Assembly: GCA_028455995.1 (NCBI GenBank)
Contig: JABELC010000001.1
Coordinates: 2,530,501 to 2,594,500 of the forward strand
Source: Scleromitrula shiraiana
Lineage: Eukaryota; Ascomycota; Leotiomycetes; Helotiales; Sclerotiniaceae
Length of the DNA stretch: 64,000 nucleotides
Reading direction: 5' to 3'
The notes under the pieces are model-generated. The model ran no database searches, was not told where the DNA came from, and worked only from the letters and a program-made list of their open reading frames with translations. Positions 47,411 through 57,439 of this stretch are shown here, piece by piece. Within the stretch, counting starts at the first letter, position 1. Each line of letters begins with the position of its first letter. The position numbers and the translations under genes are program-made.

Positions 47411-48609
47411 ATTGGGTACTATACGGTATCATAGCTACCAAATGCAAGTCCCCAAACAGAAATTAAGGTCCCAAATAATCGATCTCCGCTTTTTAGCTAA
47501 GTAGATGCTATATATGGCACTAATACTTAGTACCACATGGAAGCCATCAGACTGCTAAAAAAGTACATATCTATTCATGGTCATAGCAGAGATGATGGAA
47601 TTCTCCCACTTATGCACTATACTTTACTTGACACATGCACTGCACTGCAATGCGATGCAATGCAATGTAATGTACAATAGGAAATAAAGCCAAAGGAAAG
47701 ATAAATTACTATCCATAGCTAGCTGACAGATAGATAGACTAGCTTACCTCGCTCGCGAGCTGCGAACGATCAACCCCGAACTTAACTTAAGTCTCGGACG
47801 ATCCAACGACCTACAGTACCATCCATTCCATATCCACTCTTCAAACTTGCATAGACAATCCTGAATGTATGTAAGATTTTGGGAATGGATTGATTATCAG
47901 TCAGTGGAGTAGCGGAGCGCAGCAGTAGCAATACTAGCGGTGGCGGTGTAGTAGGCGGTGAAGATATATTTTTAACTCTTTTGTTTCTCACTGATGAGAT
48001 ATTCTTACAATATACCCCATCATAGCATATCATATCATGGATACCTACCTAGGTATGGAGGCATCATATGATGATCCGAATCCTGTATCATGAGACATGA
48101 CGAATTGAGTTATATCCCCATAATCTGATCGTATCATCGTGAGCTGAGTTTAGTTGGAGTTGGGGCTTTGTTGGAACTTGGTAAATTAGGAAGGAATGAG
48201 AATCATGAAGTCCTGTACATACAAGACATCGAATTCGTAAGAAGGTAAATCATCCCTCGGAGCAATCTCTCTTCCCCGCCCACTGCACCCTCTCATTCAA
48301 TCCATTCCTCTTCGATCCACCATTGCGAGTAGAGTACATATATACCAACTCGGGCTAAGAACCGAAGCATCCGGTAAATGCAAACCCAAAGTAGGTATGG
48401 CAAGACGAGGCAACAAAAAGCAACGTAAGATACTGCACTGCATCGTAGATCTGCTTCTTTCAAATGGAGCGAAGATACGCGGGCAGGAAATTAATATATG
48501 AAGAGCATGAAATAAAATCAATGTGGAGATCCATGTATGTCTGTCTTACTTGAGTTTTCGAAATTGAGACTCCAGGACTAGTCAGTGTATATTGATTTCA
48601 AGTGCCTAG

Positions 48610-48835
48610 ATTGAGCTAATTCATTTTCTAATGTCCGTTCAAAATATAGACATTTAAAGATGTCTTGATCATATTCATTTTTAATTTCTATCTTGAATAC
48701 AGACATTCAAATGCTTTTAAACTAAGTTTATTTTGAATATTTATATACAATATAGACATTATAAGTTTTGATATTAGATATGTCTATATTTGATTGTATG
48801 GAAGCTGAACGGACATTCGAAATTAAACAGCTTGG
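48610..48835. repeat. Hairpin-array repeat family, locus D
   Basis: It starts GCTAATTCATTTTCTAATGTCC. Three half-units end in AGACATT(C/T)(A/A)A (about 48645, 48695 and 48750). The right end is GATTGTATGGAAGCTGAACGGACATTCGAAAT. The stems are more decayed than in loci B, C and F. Confidence 0.65.
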
Positions 48836-49387
48836 ATTCAGCTCGTAGAAGTTGGCAAAGAAGAATATTGGAGAGTTATTCTATGCCCCCAACTCCATTG
48901 AACAGCGAACATAGAACAACTGACGTAGAGGGACGTATTGATTACTGGATATGTTCAGTTGGTTTAATAGATGCGGAGATGGGCATTCGCGAAATATCAC
49001 AAAATATATCGCAGATTATTATATATAAATATTTTTTTTTGTTTATCATTCTTGTCTTTTTCTCCTTAAAATAATATTTCAATGCCCCAAAATGACCTTG
49101 CCATAATGCATAGTCCATACAATACAGTAAAAACTCGATATCAGGGTATCCCAAAAACTACCACCCGTCTCTAAGACCTCCAATTGGCCAATAGCAAAGC
49201 GCAATGCAAGTCAAAAGCATGCATGCATGAAAAGATAATGCGCTCCAGAAAAAGAAACAAGTAACGCAAGGAAATGTCTATTGGTTCCTTGAATCCATCC
49301 CCCTGAGATAGGGAAACCACAAGGACCTCTGATCCTTTGAGTTGTAAATCGAAGTATAGGTCATATGGATGTTAGTAATGTTGCTGT

Positions 49388-51075
49388 TTAAAAATGAACA
49401 TAATCCTGTTGATTAGACACCGCCAAATCCTCATCTCCTTCTTGATCGCCAAAGACTTCTTCATCAATGGCATCTGAATCAACATCATCGCTGTCTATTT
49501 CATTTTCCTCATCGCTTGATACATCGCTGGAATCTTCCTTGGAGGGAGAGTCGCCAGCTGCTGCATTCCTACGGATAACACTAGCCTTGATTCGATGAGG
49601 GAGTTTGCATCCTTTAGTATTACAGATGCCTGTGTTACTATAATCCGGGCATTCGTGAACATGTCGTTCTGTGCAAGTTGCTCCCTTTTCACAATATCCA
49701 TAGATTGCGAAGGGACGACAAACATCCGATATTGGTGAAACGTGAACATGCGTATAACGGCAATCCGGATTTGAACAATTTCCCTTGGCAAAATGCAAGC
49801 AGGTTGGTGTTCGCTCCGGAGTCAGATCGTGAGATAAATCGCAATCATTTCCACTAGGGCAAGAACCTTTGAGAAGAAAATCTTTACATACTCCAACTTT
49901 TGAAGGGTCATGAAGATATCGACACTTGGGGCCTTTGGTACATGATCCTAAAACATCCTGTGGTTAGCTGACACTCACCCACATTGCTACTCCTCCAAAA
50001 TATGACGCAGGAACTGAAACCGAAAATCAGGGAACAAAGGTACCAGTGGTTGTAAATAATTTGCAGGGTTCATTAATCTTAACGACCGCATTTCTCCTTA
50101 ACTAGAGTCAGCAATTTTACAAAGGAAGTGGGATTCATGATGATATTCATGTCTTGCCATACCTAGTGGCTTTAATTATACCAGAACGATACATGTTTCC
50201 GTTCTTGCTTCTATAGAATTTGATACCCCCAATTAAAGTAGTCTTTGGAGTAGCATTCGCGGGATGTAGATCACCTGAACTAAGTGAGTAAGAAATTAAA
50301 GAAAATAGCCTTGCCACCTTGTGGTTTGCTATAGATGATGAACTCTCACCAGGCGCTTTAACAAGTTTGCTGCCATTCTTTGTAATCAGAAATCGGATAC
50401 CGTCGATGTTAACTTCATAGAGATTTGCACCGGTGGATTGCACTGCTGACGAGCCAGTACTATTACCTAAACGTTGCAAGTGTTTACTAAGTTGCGACTT
50501 CTCCCGATCATTTCTTAATTTCAATTTTTGTTGTCTCGTATCCTCGATTGCTTTAGCTCGAATCTGGCTATCCTTTTCAAAGTATGACTTGTTGATTAAT
50601 TGAAGATGACGATCAGTCTTTGTGATATAGCCCGCAGAAGGTCGTTCATTCTCATTGTTAGAAGGGGTAACATTTCCTGTATCTGATTGCGACAGCGGGG
50701 CAGGAGTACTGCCATTTAGCACGAGTGTGCGATTTCGCACGATTCCGGGCTGCCGCCCTCCTCGATATCCTCTTGGGGAGTATGTTCCTCTATAACTTCC
50801 GCGACTTGGTCTCCATCCATTATTTGCATACGGGTGATACCCATGATTCCCACGAGTGCTATGATTGTTGGGCTGTACCCCATAACTACTTGTCGCAGTC
50901 TGAGAACTTGTTTGCTCTAATCGTTCATATGGCTGTCGATTCTTGTGCTTATTTATTTGACCTGAAAGAAATCGTGTGTTAACTGTTGTCCAAATCTATA
51001 AAGATGTGTAATGGCGGCGTTCATACCAGCTAGTTGACTGATTTTTGCAAGGATATCTTGATCCTCAGAAGCCAT
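49388..51075 (-). CDS. CCCH zinc-finger protein, ZC3H3 / Red5-like
   Basis: Five exons: 51075-51027, 50961-50350, 50274-50163, 50096-50044 and 49947-49388 give 461 residues (introns 65, 75, 66 and 96 bp). The C-terminal half has five tandem CCCH fingers: CKLFTTTGSCTKGPKCRYLH, CKDFLLKGSCPSGNDCDLSH, CLHFAKGNCSNPDCRYTH, CRPFAIYGYCEKGATCTERH and CPDYSNTGICNTKGCKLPH. A very acidic tail follows (SSDEENEIDSDDVDSD). The N-terminal half has an RG/RGG-like stretch (GSYRGTYSPRGYRGGRQ) and a basic helix. Five such fingers are the mark of ZC3H3; the fission-yeast member Red5 acts with the MTREC/exosome in nuclear RNA decay and export, so a nuclear RNA role is inferred. The 75-bp intron 50349-50275 is a multiple of three without a stop. 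Confidence 0.85.
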
Positions 51076-51505
51076 AAATTATCGTCCTGTTTGTCAGTAT
51101 TTGTATTACTATCCAACGTCTGTATTGAATATTTAACTGGGGTTCTAAATGAAAATGAAGAGATAATACAGTTGTTGTTGTAGTACTTTTGAGTTTATGA
51201 ATGAAAGGAATCTTGGAAATATAAACGCGGTTTCTTTGGTGGGCAGCGGTTAAGGTTAAATGTGTCATCAATGACGCTAATGACGCTAATGGTGTACGGC
51301 TGGGAATCCATTACCTTTGAATTATCCGACAAGGCTACGAAATTCAACTACAACTTGGGGGAACGAACAAAGTAAATTGAAGTCGCCTTTGTTCATACTC
51401 CTCGCTCAACAACCCCCAATTGTTTGATTAGATAAAAATTTACTGGCTTTCTTCAACTTCTACCCGATACTGTAGATCAATCCAATTTCGCAATAAACCC
51501 AGGCA
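51076..51505. promoter_or_regulatory. Divergent promoter CCCH gene / TFIIF beta, with tandem TGACG
   Basis: The 430 bp between divergent starts contain AATGACGCT twice in tandem (51270-51278 and 51279-51287), preceded by TGTCATCA. TGACG is the half-site bound by ATF/CREB-type bZIP proteins; the link is only suggestive. A pyrimidine-rich stretch lies just before the TFIIF start. Confidence 0.5.
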
Positions 51506-52745
51506 ATGGCAGATCCGATTATCAAGGCCGATCCAGAGGCAGCCGTCGCATCTCCTCGTTTTATGGACGATGACGATATTTATGAAGATGCGGGGGATAT
51601 GACAATTAATGAAGACCCAGCATTTCAGAAGCTATGGTTAGGCCGAGTTCCAAAGTATGTTTGGGATGCATGGAATAGTCTTGGTGGGGATCTTGATGAG
51701 GAAATACAAATTGGTACTATTCGACAATGTAGAGAGACAAACCCCGATGGTTCAGTCAAGGTTTGGCGCATTACATTTCTTCCTTGGAGGCAAGCTGATG
51801 TGTGTTAAAGGATTCTTATTCCATGTTATTATCTTCAAATATTGCTGCCCATCAGATGGTCCCCAAAGAATATAATTTAGACGTTACCAACCAGAATGTC
51901 AAGAATACGTTCATTTTTTCAGAGCAAGATCTACCGGGATTCAAATCAAAATCAAGGCAAAAATTCGACCTGGAAACAGCGAATATGCCCGCAAGACTTA
52001 CACGTGGAAAAATCGAGAAGCCTGCAGCAAAGCAACCTTGGGACCCCAACAGGCGCTTTCAACCCCAGTTTAGAAAAGCAATTCCAAGTTTGTCTTTCAA
52101 TCTCTACTGATAACCTTTTTGCTAACAGCTTTACGCAGAGAGAACAATGCTCACTGGTAGGGTTGTACATGAGCTAAATTGTATTGCGGTGCAGAACGAA
52201 GAGTCAGAACGTCTTCTTGCTCAGCGAACTCTGGAGGCCATGAAACCTAAGCTGGGTACCAAATTCTTGAATGAAGATATTGAACTTGGCCACGGATTTA
52301 TTCAACCCGGAACTATCAAAGCCCAAGAAACATTTGGAAATTTCATTGTAAGAGTTCATTTTGTTTCATATGTCATTGATACTAACCTTTGTAGAAAACC
52401 AACAACCCTGCTGCCGGAAATCGTCCACAACTCATCAAGACGGCACGTATGCCACAAAACGAACTTCTTGACAGAATCTTTGATTGCTTCCGTAGGTATA
52501 ACTACTGGTCCATGAAAGCTTTACGTGCGGAACTTCTACAGCCAGAAGCATATCTTCGCGAAACATTAGAGAAGGTCGCCGTCTTGGCAAAGAGTGGTCG
52601 GTTTGCAACCCAATGGTCCTTGAAGCCAGAGAATAAACTTGCCAATTACGAGGGCGCTGGTGATGCTATTGCACCTGGAGAAGACACAGATCTTGCTGAT
52701 GATGACGAGGACGAGGATGAAGATATGAAGTTTGAGGACGTTTAG
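51506..52745 (+). CDS. TFG2: Transcription initiation factor IIF subunit beta (RAP30)
   Basis: Four exons: 51506-51760, 51811-52087, 52139-52347 and 52395-52745 give 363 residues. The N-terminal dimerisation region has LWLGRVPKYVWDAWNS; exon 2 carries MVPKEYNLDVTNQ and FIFSEQDLPGF; exon 3 RTMLTGRVVHELNC; exon 4 the winged-helix DNA-binding domain (PQNELLDRIFDCFRRYNYWSMKALRAEL...QPEAYLRETLEKVAVL) and an acidic tail. It partners RAP74 to recruit RNA polymerase II into the pre-initiation complex. The first donor is a weak GTTTGG; it was chosen because it joins GSVK to DSYSMLLSSNIAAHQMVPK in frame, whereas reading on reaches a stop. The second intron ends at TTACGCAG and restores AIPKRTMLTG. Confidence 0.92.
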
Positions 52746-53353
52746 ACGAGAACCTATTATAATGTGCATTATATGGCGTTTGATTATGGAAGGAAAGGCT
52801 GCTTGCATAGGTATAATGGGTTCGCATAATCAGGCTGATATTGGGAATATAAAATCATGGAACGGCGTTTCACAAGGCCTCGGCCATTCACAACACTAGG
52901 TAGCTTGAATCAAAGGCTTTTCCTACATAGGGGATAATTTAAATCAAAATTGCATCATATTAAACCAGATTCCTTTGTATGTGCTATTTACTTTCGACAT
53001 CTAATGCTTTATCATGTCGAATTTTGGAAGTTTGGATCCTCCCAACTTCAATATATCTTTTGCGGGGGAATGTCGGAGGATCCACTAAAAATATCCGATA
53101 CTTGTATGCAAATGACGAAGTTCTCGAGTACTCGAAACAATTTTATGATGTTAATGAAGAAAAACTGAAGACTTCTTTTTATATTATAACTGTGCAAACA
53201 AAACTTGGACAAAGATAACTTTCCTGTTTTACGTTTCCTCGGAAAATCAGAATATGCTGGTTGGGATATAATTTCTTTGATCTAGAAACTACAATTGCGA
53301 GCCTGCGGGCTTTGCGCATTTTCTATCAGATACCAACCTGATACCTTTGTACT
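52746..53353. other. Intergenic spacer
   Basis: The 3' flank of TFIIF beta and the promoter of the PP2C gene. Short ORFs, no gene recognised. Confidence 0.6.
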
Positions 53354-54610
53354 ATGTCACTTCCTATCCGAGGAATTGCTTTTGCAGCACATACTCCAAG
53401 AAGAAGTTTCTACAGATTGAAGAAGGATGTAGGCAAACTTACAACGGTCGAATCGATACGCTACCAGTCTTCACTCTCCAAGTCGCTCTCCTTTTCCTAC
53501 CACCAGGAACCATCTACCAAATCTCGCATCTGCCAAATCCACTCCCGACACTTCTCTACAACCAAACCCGTCTCCTCAAAATCTAAATTCACCTACGGAA
53601 TATCAGCCTCCTACTGCTCGAAAGAAAACCAATACAATCCCAGCGCAAACCTCACTCCCTTCAACCCCTTCAATTCCATCAGCACCCCTCTCAAACCCAC
53701 CCAGCAAAGGCCCGCCTCCGGCCAAGATGCCTATTTCGTAGCGCCCGTATCCCAAACCTCAGACATCGCCCTGGGCATCGCAGACGGCGTAGGAGGCTGG
53801 ATCGATTCCGGCGTCGACCCCAGCGATTTCTCCCACGGTTTCTGCGAATACATGGCCCACACAGCATATACCTCTAACGAGATCAACGGCTTTCCCATAT
53901 CGACTCGCCGACTCATGCAAAAGGGATACGACCTGATACGCGAATCTGGCCAGGTTTACGCGGGGGGTAGCACGGCGTGTGTGGGGCTTTTGTCCGCGTC
54001 TGGAGCGATGGAGGTTGCGAATTTGGGGGATAGCGGGTTCGTGCAATTGCGGTTGAATGCCGTGCATGCGGCGTCGGAATTCCAAACCCATGCGTTTAAT
54101 ACGCCGTATCAGTTGAGTCTTGTGCCGGAGAAGATTCTGGGACAGGCGAGGAAGTTTGGGGGCGAGCAGTTGATGGATTTACCGGATGATGCCGAGATTA
54201 GCGGTCATGAGTTGAGACATGGGGATGTGGTTGTTTTTGCGAGTGATGGGGTGTGGGATAATTTGAGTGGGGGAGATGTGTTGAGGATTACTAGTAGGGT
54301 GATGAGGGAGCAGGGGGCTTGGGTGAAGGGGGAGAGAGGGGAGGGGATTTCGGTGGGGAGGGGATTGAGTGCTTTGGTGGAGGAGGTGGGATCGGTAGAG
54401 GATGGCGATGTGGAGGATGGGGTGTTGAGTTTGCAGAGTGCGATTGCGGTGGGGATTACGGGGGATGCGAAGGCGGCGAGTGTTAACTTGTGGAGGGATG
54501 GCCCTTTTGCAAGAGAAGTGCAGAGAAGATATCCGGAAGAGAAATGGACTGGTGGCAAAGCAGACGATATCTGTGTGGTTGTTGTGGTGGCTGTTGAGAA
54601 TGGAAAGTGA
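53354..54610 (+). CDS. PTC7: Mitochondrial PP2C-type Ser/Thr phosphatase, PTC7-like
   Basis: An intronless ORF of 418 residues. The N-terminus (MSLPIRGIAFAAHTPRRSFYRLKK in part) is basic, hydroxylated and free of acidic residues, as in a mitochondrial presequence. PP2C motifs are DAYFV (125-129), IADGVGGW (142-149, metal-binding D144), GGSTACV (204-210), NLGDSG (223-228), FASDGVWDNLS (295-305) and ADDICVVV near the C-terminus. In yeast Ptc7 dephosphorylates Coq7 and other mitochondrial matrix proteins. Codons are C-ending in the first half and G/T-ending in the second, with a sharp change near 53955; the protein motifs run unbroken across it, so this is base composition and not a frameshift. 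Confidence 0.92.
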   Translation: MSLPIRGIAFAAHTPRRSFYRLKKDVGKLTTVESIRYQSSLSKSLSFSYHQEPSTKSRICQIHSRHFSTTKPVSSKSKFTYGISASYCSKENQYNPSANLTPFNPFNSISTPLKPTQQRPASGQDAYFVAPVSQTSDIALGIADGVGGWIDSGVDPSDFSHGFCEYMAHTAYTSNEINGFPISTRRLMQKGYDLIRESGQVYAGGSTACVGLLSASGAMEVANLGDSGFVQLRLNAVHAASEFQTHAFNTPYQLSLVPEKILGQARKFGGEQLMDLPDDAEISGHELRHGDVVVFASDGVWDNLSGGDVLRITSRVMREQGAWVKGERGEGISVGRGLSALVEEVGSVEDGDVEDGVLSLQSAIAVGITGDAKAASVNLWRDGPFAREVQRRYPEEKWTGGKADDICVVVVVAVENGK

Positions 54611-55062
54611 GCGATATTTAGACTTCGGAACGACGCGATGAATTATATGGGTTGTTGTATGATATTTTACGCTTCGATCAGAAATAGAGGAGGGGTAGGC
54701 TTGTATGATATTACCTTTATAGGAGCGGTACAGACGGTTCGGCATAGGTAGACAGGCAAGTTTCGGTACAGGGAGCACAGTTTAGACCCAATGTATATAT
54801 GCGCTTCACGGCAGTTGAATGAACGTTCAGTTTAGCTTTTATATATGTCCTTTCTCTTGAGTAGAGCACTTTTGGAACTAGAGGAGTGAATTGATGTGGT
54901 ATGAGTTATCATGTCTATGCTTATATCTATATCTACTTCTACATCTAAATCTATGTCAACGTTTGTGTCTATACCGTCTTCCATGTCCGTGTTTATATAG
55001 ATATCAATGTATTCTTTTGTTCCTTAACTCCATAATGTAGAAAACCCTGTGTTTCCACTTTT
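54611..55062. other. Convergent 3' spacer
   Basis: Between the PTC7-like gene (+) and GT17 gene (-). It holds a degenerate ATCTATATCTACTTCTACATC hexamer tract at about 54915-55005. No gene. Confidence 0.6.
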
Positions 55063-56172
55063 CTATTCCCTGAGAGCATCCTTGATGTAATCCACAAACC
55101 CCGCATCCTCCCCCTCTCTGTCTAACAAATACCCATATTTCTGACTATTCTCGCCCACCCACGACGGCACGTCGTTGTTGCTCGTAAGCACCTCATATTC
55201 CTCGCCCTCCCTATCCCATAAATCTAGGCCCTTCCTCACTCTATCTACAATCCTTTCCTCACTTCTAAAAGCCTCCTTGTTCAGCGACGTATGAGAAAAA
55301 CTAGACATCTTGTTCAACATATCTGCAATGCTCGAGAAACACGAACTACAATGCCAAGAAGCATTTGCCAGTTCTGCCTTTTGAAAATATGATATGAACC
55401 TCCAACCCCCTTCACCGTTACGCAAATCAGCTGGAAGTATGGTTTTGGAAGGACCGTCATATATCGTTGCTTGTGGATGCGGCCATTCAGGGCCCTTATG
55501 AAGGAATTGAAACCCATAATAATAGAAGCGACTGCGAAGGGTGAGACGTTTGTTGAAATTGCAGGCGCGTAAGAGGTCAAGAGTTTCGGGCCGTGGTATC
55601 TCGTCAATGTCTGAGATGAGGAGGACATCTTTAACATTGGCAGTTTGCGTCCCATTGAGATGCGGAACAACTTGTGTGAACATAGCATTTCGTTGATGGT
55701 CTTCGTAGTCCCATGTTCGGCGTGAGTGGACAGGCGGGTTCTCGAGAAGGTGGTATATTATCTTTGGGGAGAATTTCGAGAATCGGGACCAATTGTCGAG
55801 GAAATAGAGGGGTTTCGGAAGACCTGTGAATGTTATGTTGGATTCGGTAATAACAAAGTAATCAACATGGTCTGCTAGAGTGTTTAGACGGATTTCGAGC
55901 CAGTCCAGCTCAGTATTAAGCATGAACAGATCATAGATCTTTCGCGGTTGATTCGGTGGGTGTTGAAAAGGTCGCCATCCATGTGCAGAGCAAGCTTCAT
56001 GTCGCCCAGAACCATATGAAGCGACTTTTAGATCAGTAGTATTAAAGAAGAAATCGAATGGTAGCTTTTGATTCCCACGGAAAAAGAGTAGGTCCAACAC
56101 CAACAAAAAGATGAAATAGAGAATTACTTGTCGAGGAAGTGATAGCGGGCCTCTGCTAATAAGAGCAACCAT
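55063..56172 (-). CDS. GT17 glycosyltransferase (MGAT3-like, Golgi type II membrane protein)
   Basis: Single exon, 369 residues. A signal anchor lies at about residues 15-32 (QVILYFIFLLVLDLLFF), giving type II topology. The GT17 domain runs from about residue 79: KIYDLFMLNTELDWLEIRL, then LADHVDYFVITESNITFTG, a HQRNAMF block and the acidic DVLLISDIDEIPRP motif with D188/D190 as the likely metal/sugar-nucleotide site, then WHCSSCFSS. In animals this family adds bisecting GlcNAc to N-glycans; the fungal acceptor is not established here. The 3' coding part (55060-55300 on +) is C-rich on +, changing to G-rich on + near 55500. Confidence 0.9.
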   Translation of the reverse strand: MVALISRGPLSLPRQVILYFIFLLVLDLLFFRGNQKLPFDFFFNTTDLKVASYGSGRHEACSAHGWRPFQHPPNQPRKIYDLFMLNTELDWLEIRLNTLADHVDYFVITESNITFTGLPKPLYFLDNWSRFSKFSPKIIYHLLENPPVHSRRTWDYEDHQRNAMFTQVVPHLNGTQTANVKDVLLISDIDEIPRPETLDLLRACNFNKRLTLRSRFYYYGFQFLHKGPEWPHPQATIYDGPSKTILPADLRNGEGGWRFISYFQKAELANASWHCSSCFSSIADMLNKMSSFSHTSLNKEAFRSEERIVDRVRKGLDLWDREGEEYEVLTSNNDVPSWVGENSQKYGYLLDREGEDAGFVDYIKDALRE

Positions 56173-56724
56173 TGCGAATGATCTTCATTCATTGCTCGTT
56201 TGTACTGCAGAGGTTTGGAAGAGTTCGAGGCGAATAGAAATTGTGTCAGTCCATAATACCGTGACTGATGATAGGTATATAATTCAATCTCGTATTCCTT
56301 ACATATATTGCTGAGGCTAAGTATTGATTGAAATTCTATAGCCTGCCTAACCTGGTACTTGGTAATAGCAAACGGAAAGGGAACAGAGCTAATGGAATTG
56401 AAAAGAGATCTCATCGACGGATGAGACTCCCTTGCGCTTACCATTATTGCCATATTTCTAAAGTTAGCATTCCAATGAGGGTACTTATACTACATAGTAT
56501 GTACGTATATGGTAATAATGAACGAAATGACTAAAAGACATGAGGAAGTCCTGAGCACCGCGCTTGTCGATGTAAATGAAAACCCGATAACTAGTTCGTC
56601 CAAACTCACTGGGCTCATATTGTTTTGGAATTGGATCAAATCTTGCTGCTAATCTGGGCAAGGCTTAAGTTATTAGTGCCAACGTTAGATCTCGGATTTC
56701 GGTAAATCCTTGTATTATCCGAGA

Positions 56725-56915
56725 TATTCAAACATATTACTATCTGAGCTATACTATAAGCATTTAAATATTGAAGTATGCTACTTATATACTTCGTATA
56801 ATTATTGATAAATAAAACAAATATTTAAATATATTATTTCTCAATGTTTTAACTAGATATAGATATTTATATACTATATATTGAATATTTTACTTTTGAA
56901 TATCTATTTGAGTTT
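56725..56915. repeat. Hairpin-array repeat family, locus E (degenerate)
   Basis: AT-rich units with ATTCAAACATATTAC, TAAGCATTTAAATATTGAAG, TATTTCTCAATGTTTTAAC, AGATATAGATATTTA and a final TTTTGAATATCTATTTGAG. Family features are recognisable but no full stem survives. Confidence 0.5.
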
Positions 56916-57109
56916 GTCAGAGAGCGACATCCAGGAAGGTAGATGCCTAAGGCATTAAGACATGAGCACGTGATAGAACTAGGAAGAACCCACTCATATA
57001 GATAGAACTTCCATTCTTGTTAGTTAGATTTCTCTTCTTTAATGATTATTCATTCCTCAATATCGACCCCTTGCCTTGTAACAAGTGAGCCCCTTTAACA
57101 AAACGATAT

Positions 57110-57350
57110 TATATAATTGATTACATATAAACAAAATAGACACTTAAACATATCTCTTTTCAATATCATAGCTATATTAAATATAGACATTTATATATAT
57201 TTCTTTTCAATGTCTATATGAGATAAAGACATTCATATATTTTTTGGGCTGATTCGTTCTTGAATATCTATTTAAGATATAAATATTCAAACGCAGAAGT
57301 GTATTATATATATGATTATATGTGAACAGAACAGACATTCGAAATCTTAA
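57110..57350. repeat. Hairpin-array repeat family, locus F
   Basis: The hairpin 57260-57290 has arms TTGAATATCTAT and ATAAATATTCAA (11 of 12 paired) and the loop TTAAGAT. Two earlier half-units have TTCAATGTCTATATGAGATAAA and AAATATAGACATTTA. The right end, TATATGATTATATGTGAAC then AGACATTCGAAATCTTAATAA, is the best-preserved copy of that end. Confidence 0.75.
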
Positions 57351-57395
57351 TAACTCAAATTATCTCCCATCGTTCCTTTTTATACTCCTCACCCA

Positions 57396-57419
57396 CCCCC
57401 CCCCCCCCCCCCCCCCCCC
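57396..57419. repeat. Poly-C run (24)
   Basis: An uninterrupted run of 24 C on the + strand, 20 bp beyond the stop codon of the MFS gene. Confidence 0.9.
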
Positions 57420-57439
57420 TCACCCTTCCCTATACCCCC

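Larger units (their letters stand above)
36486..49387. other. Long gene-free, microsatellite-rich region
   Basis: About 12.9 kb between the 5' end of the bZIP gene and the 3' end of the CCCH gene. No ORF of recognisable family; the longest are simple-repeat translations (Asn, His-Pro, Gly-Asp-Trp). It contains more than twenty microsatellites, a G-rich minisatellite (44.07-44.17 kb), a palindrome inside a C-rich/G-rich inverted pair (46.3-46.5 kb) and three loci of the hairpin-array repeat family (40.4, 46.7 and 48.6 kb). The first 0.3-1 kb is the bZIP promoter/5' UTR, with a long T/C tract just before the start (36507-36543). Confidence 0.65.
56173..57439. other. Intergenic region with two hairpin-array repeats and a poly-C run
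   Basis: About 1.3 kb. The first 350 bp are the upstream flank of the GT17 gene. It then holds loci E and F of the hairpin-array family and a run of 24 C (57396-57419) just beyond the MFS stop codon. No gene recognised. Confidence 0.65.

Noticed and set aside
54179..54778. Long antisense ORF over the PTC7-like gene 3' half
   Set aside because: Produced by the G-rich coding strand (C-rich antisense has few stops); low-complexity His/Pro/Ser translation.
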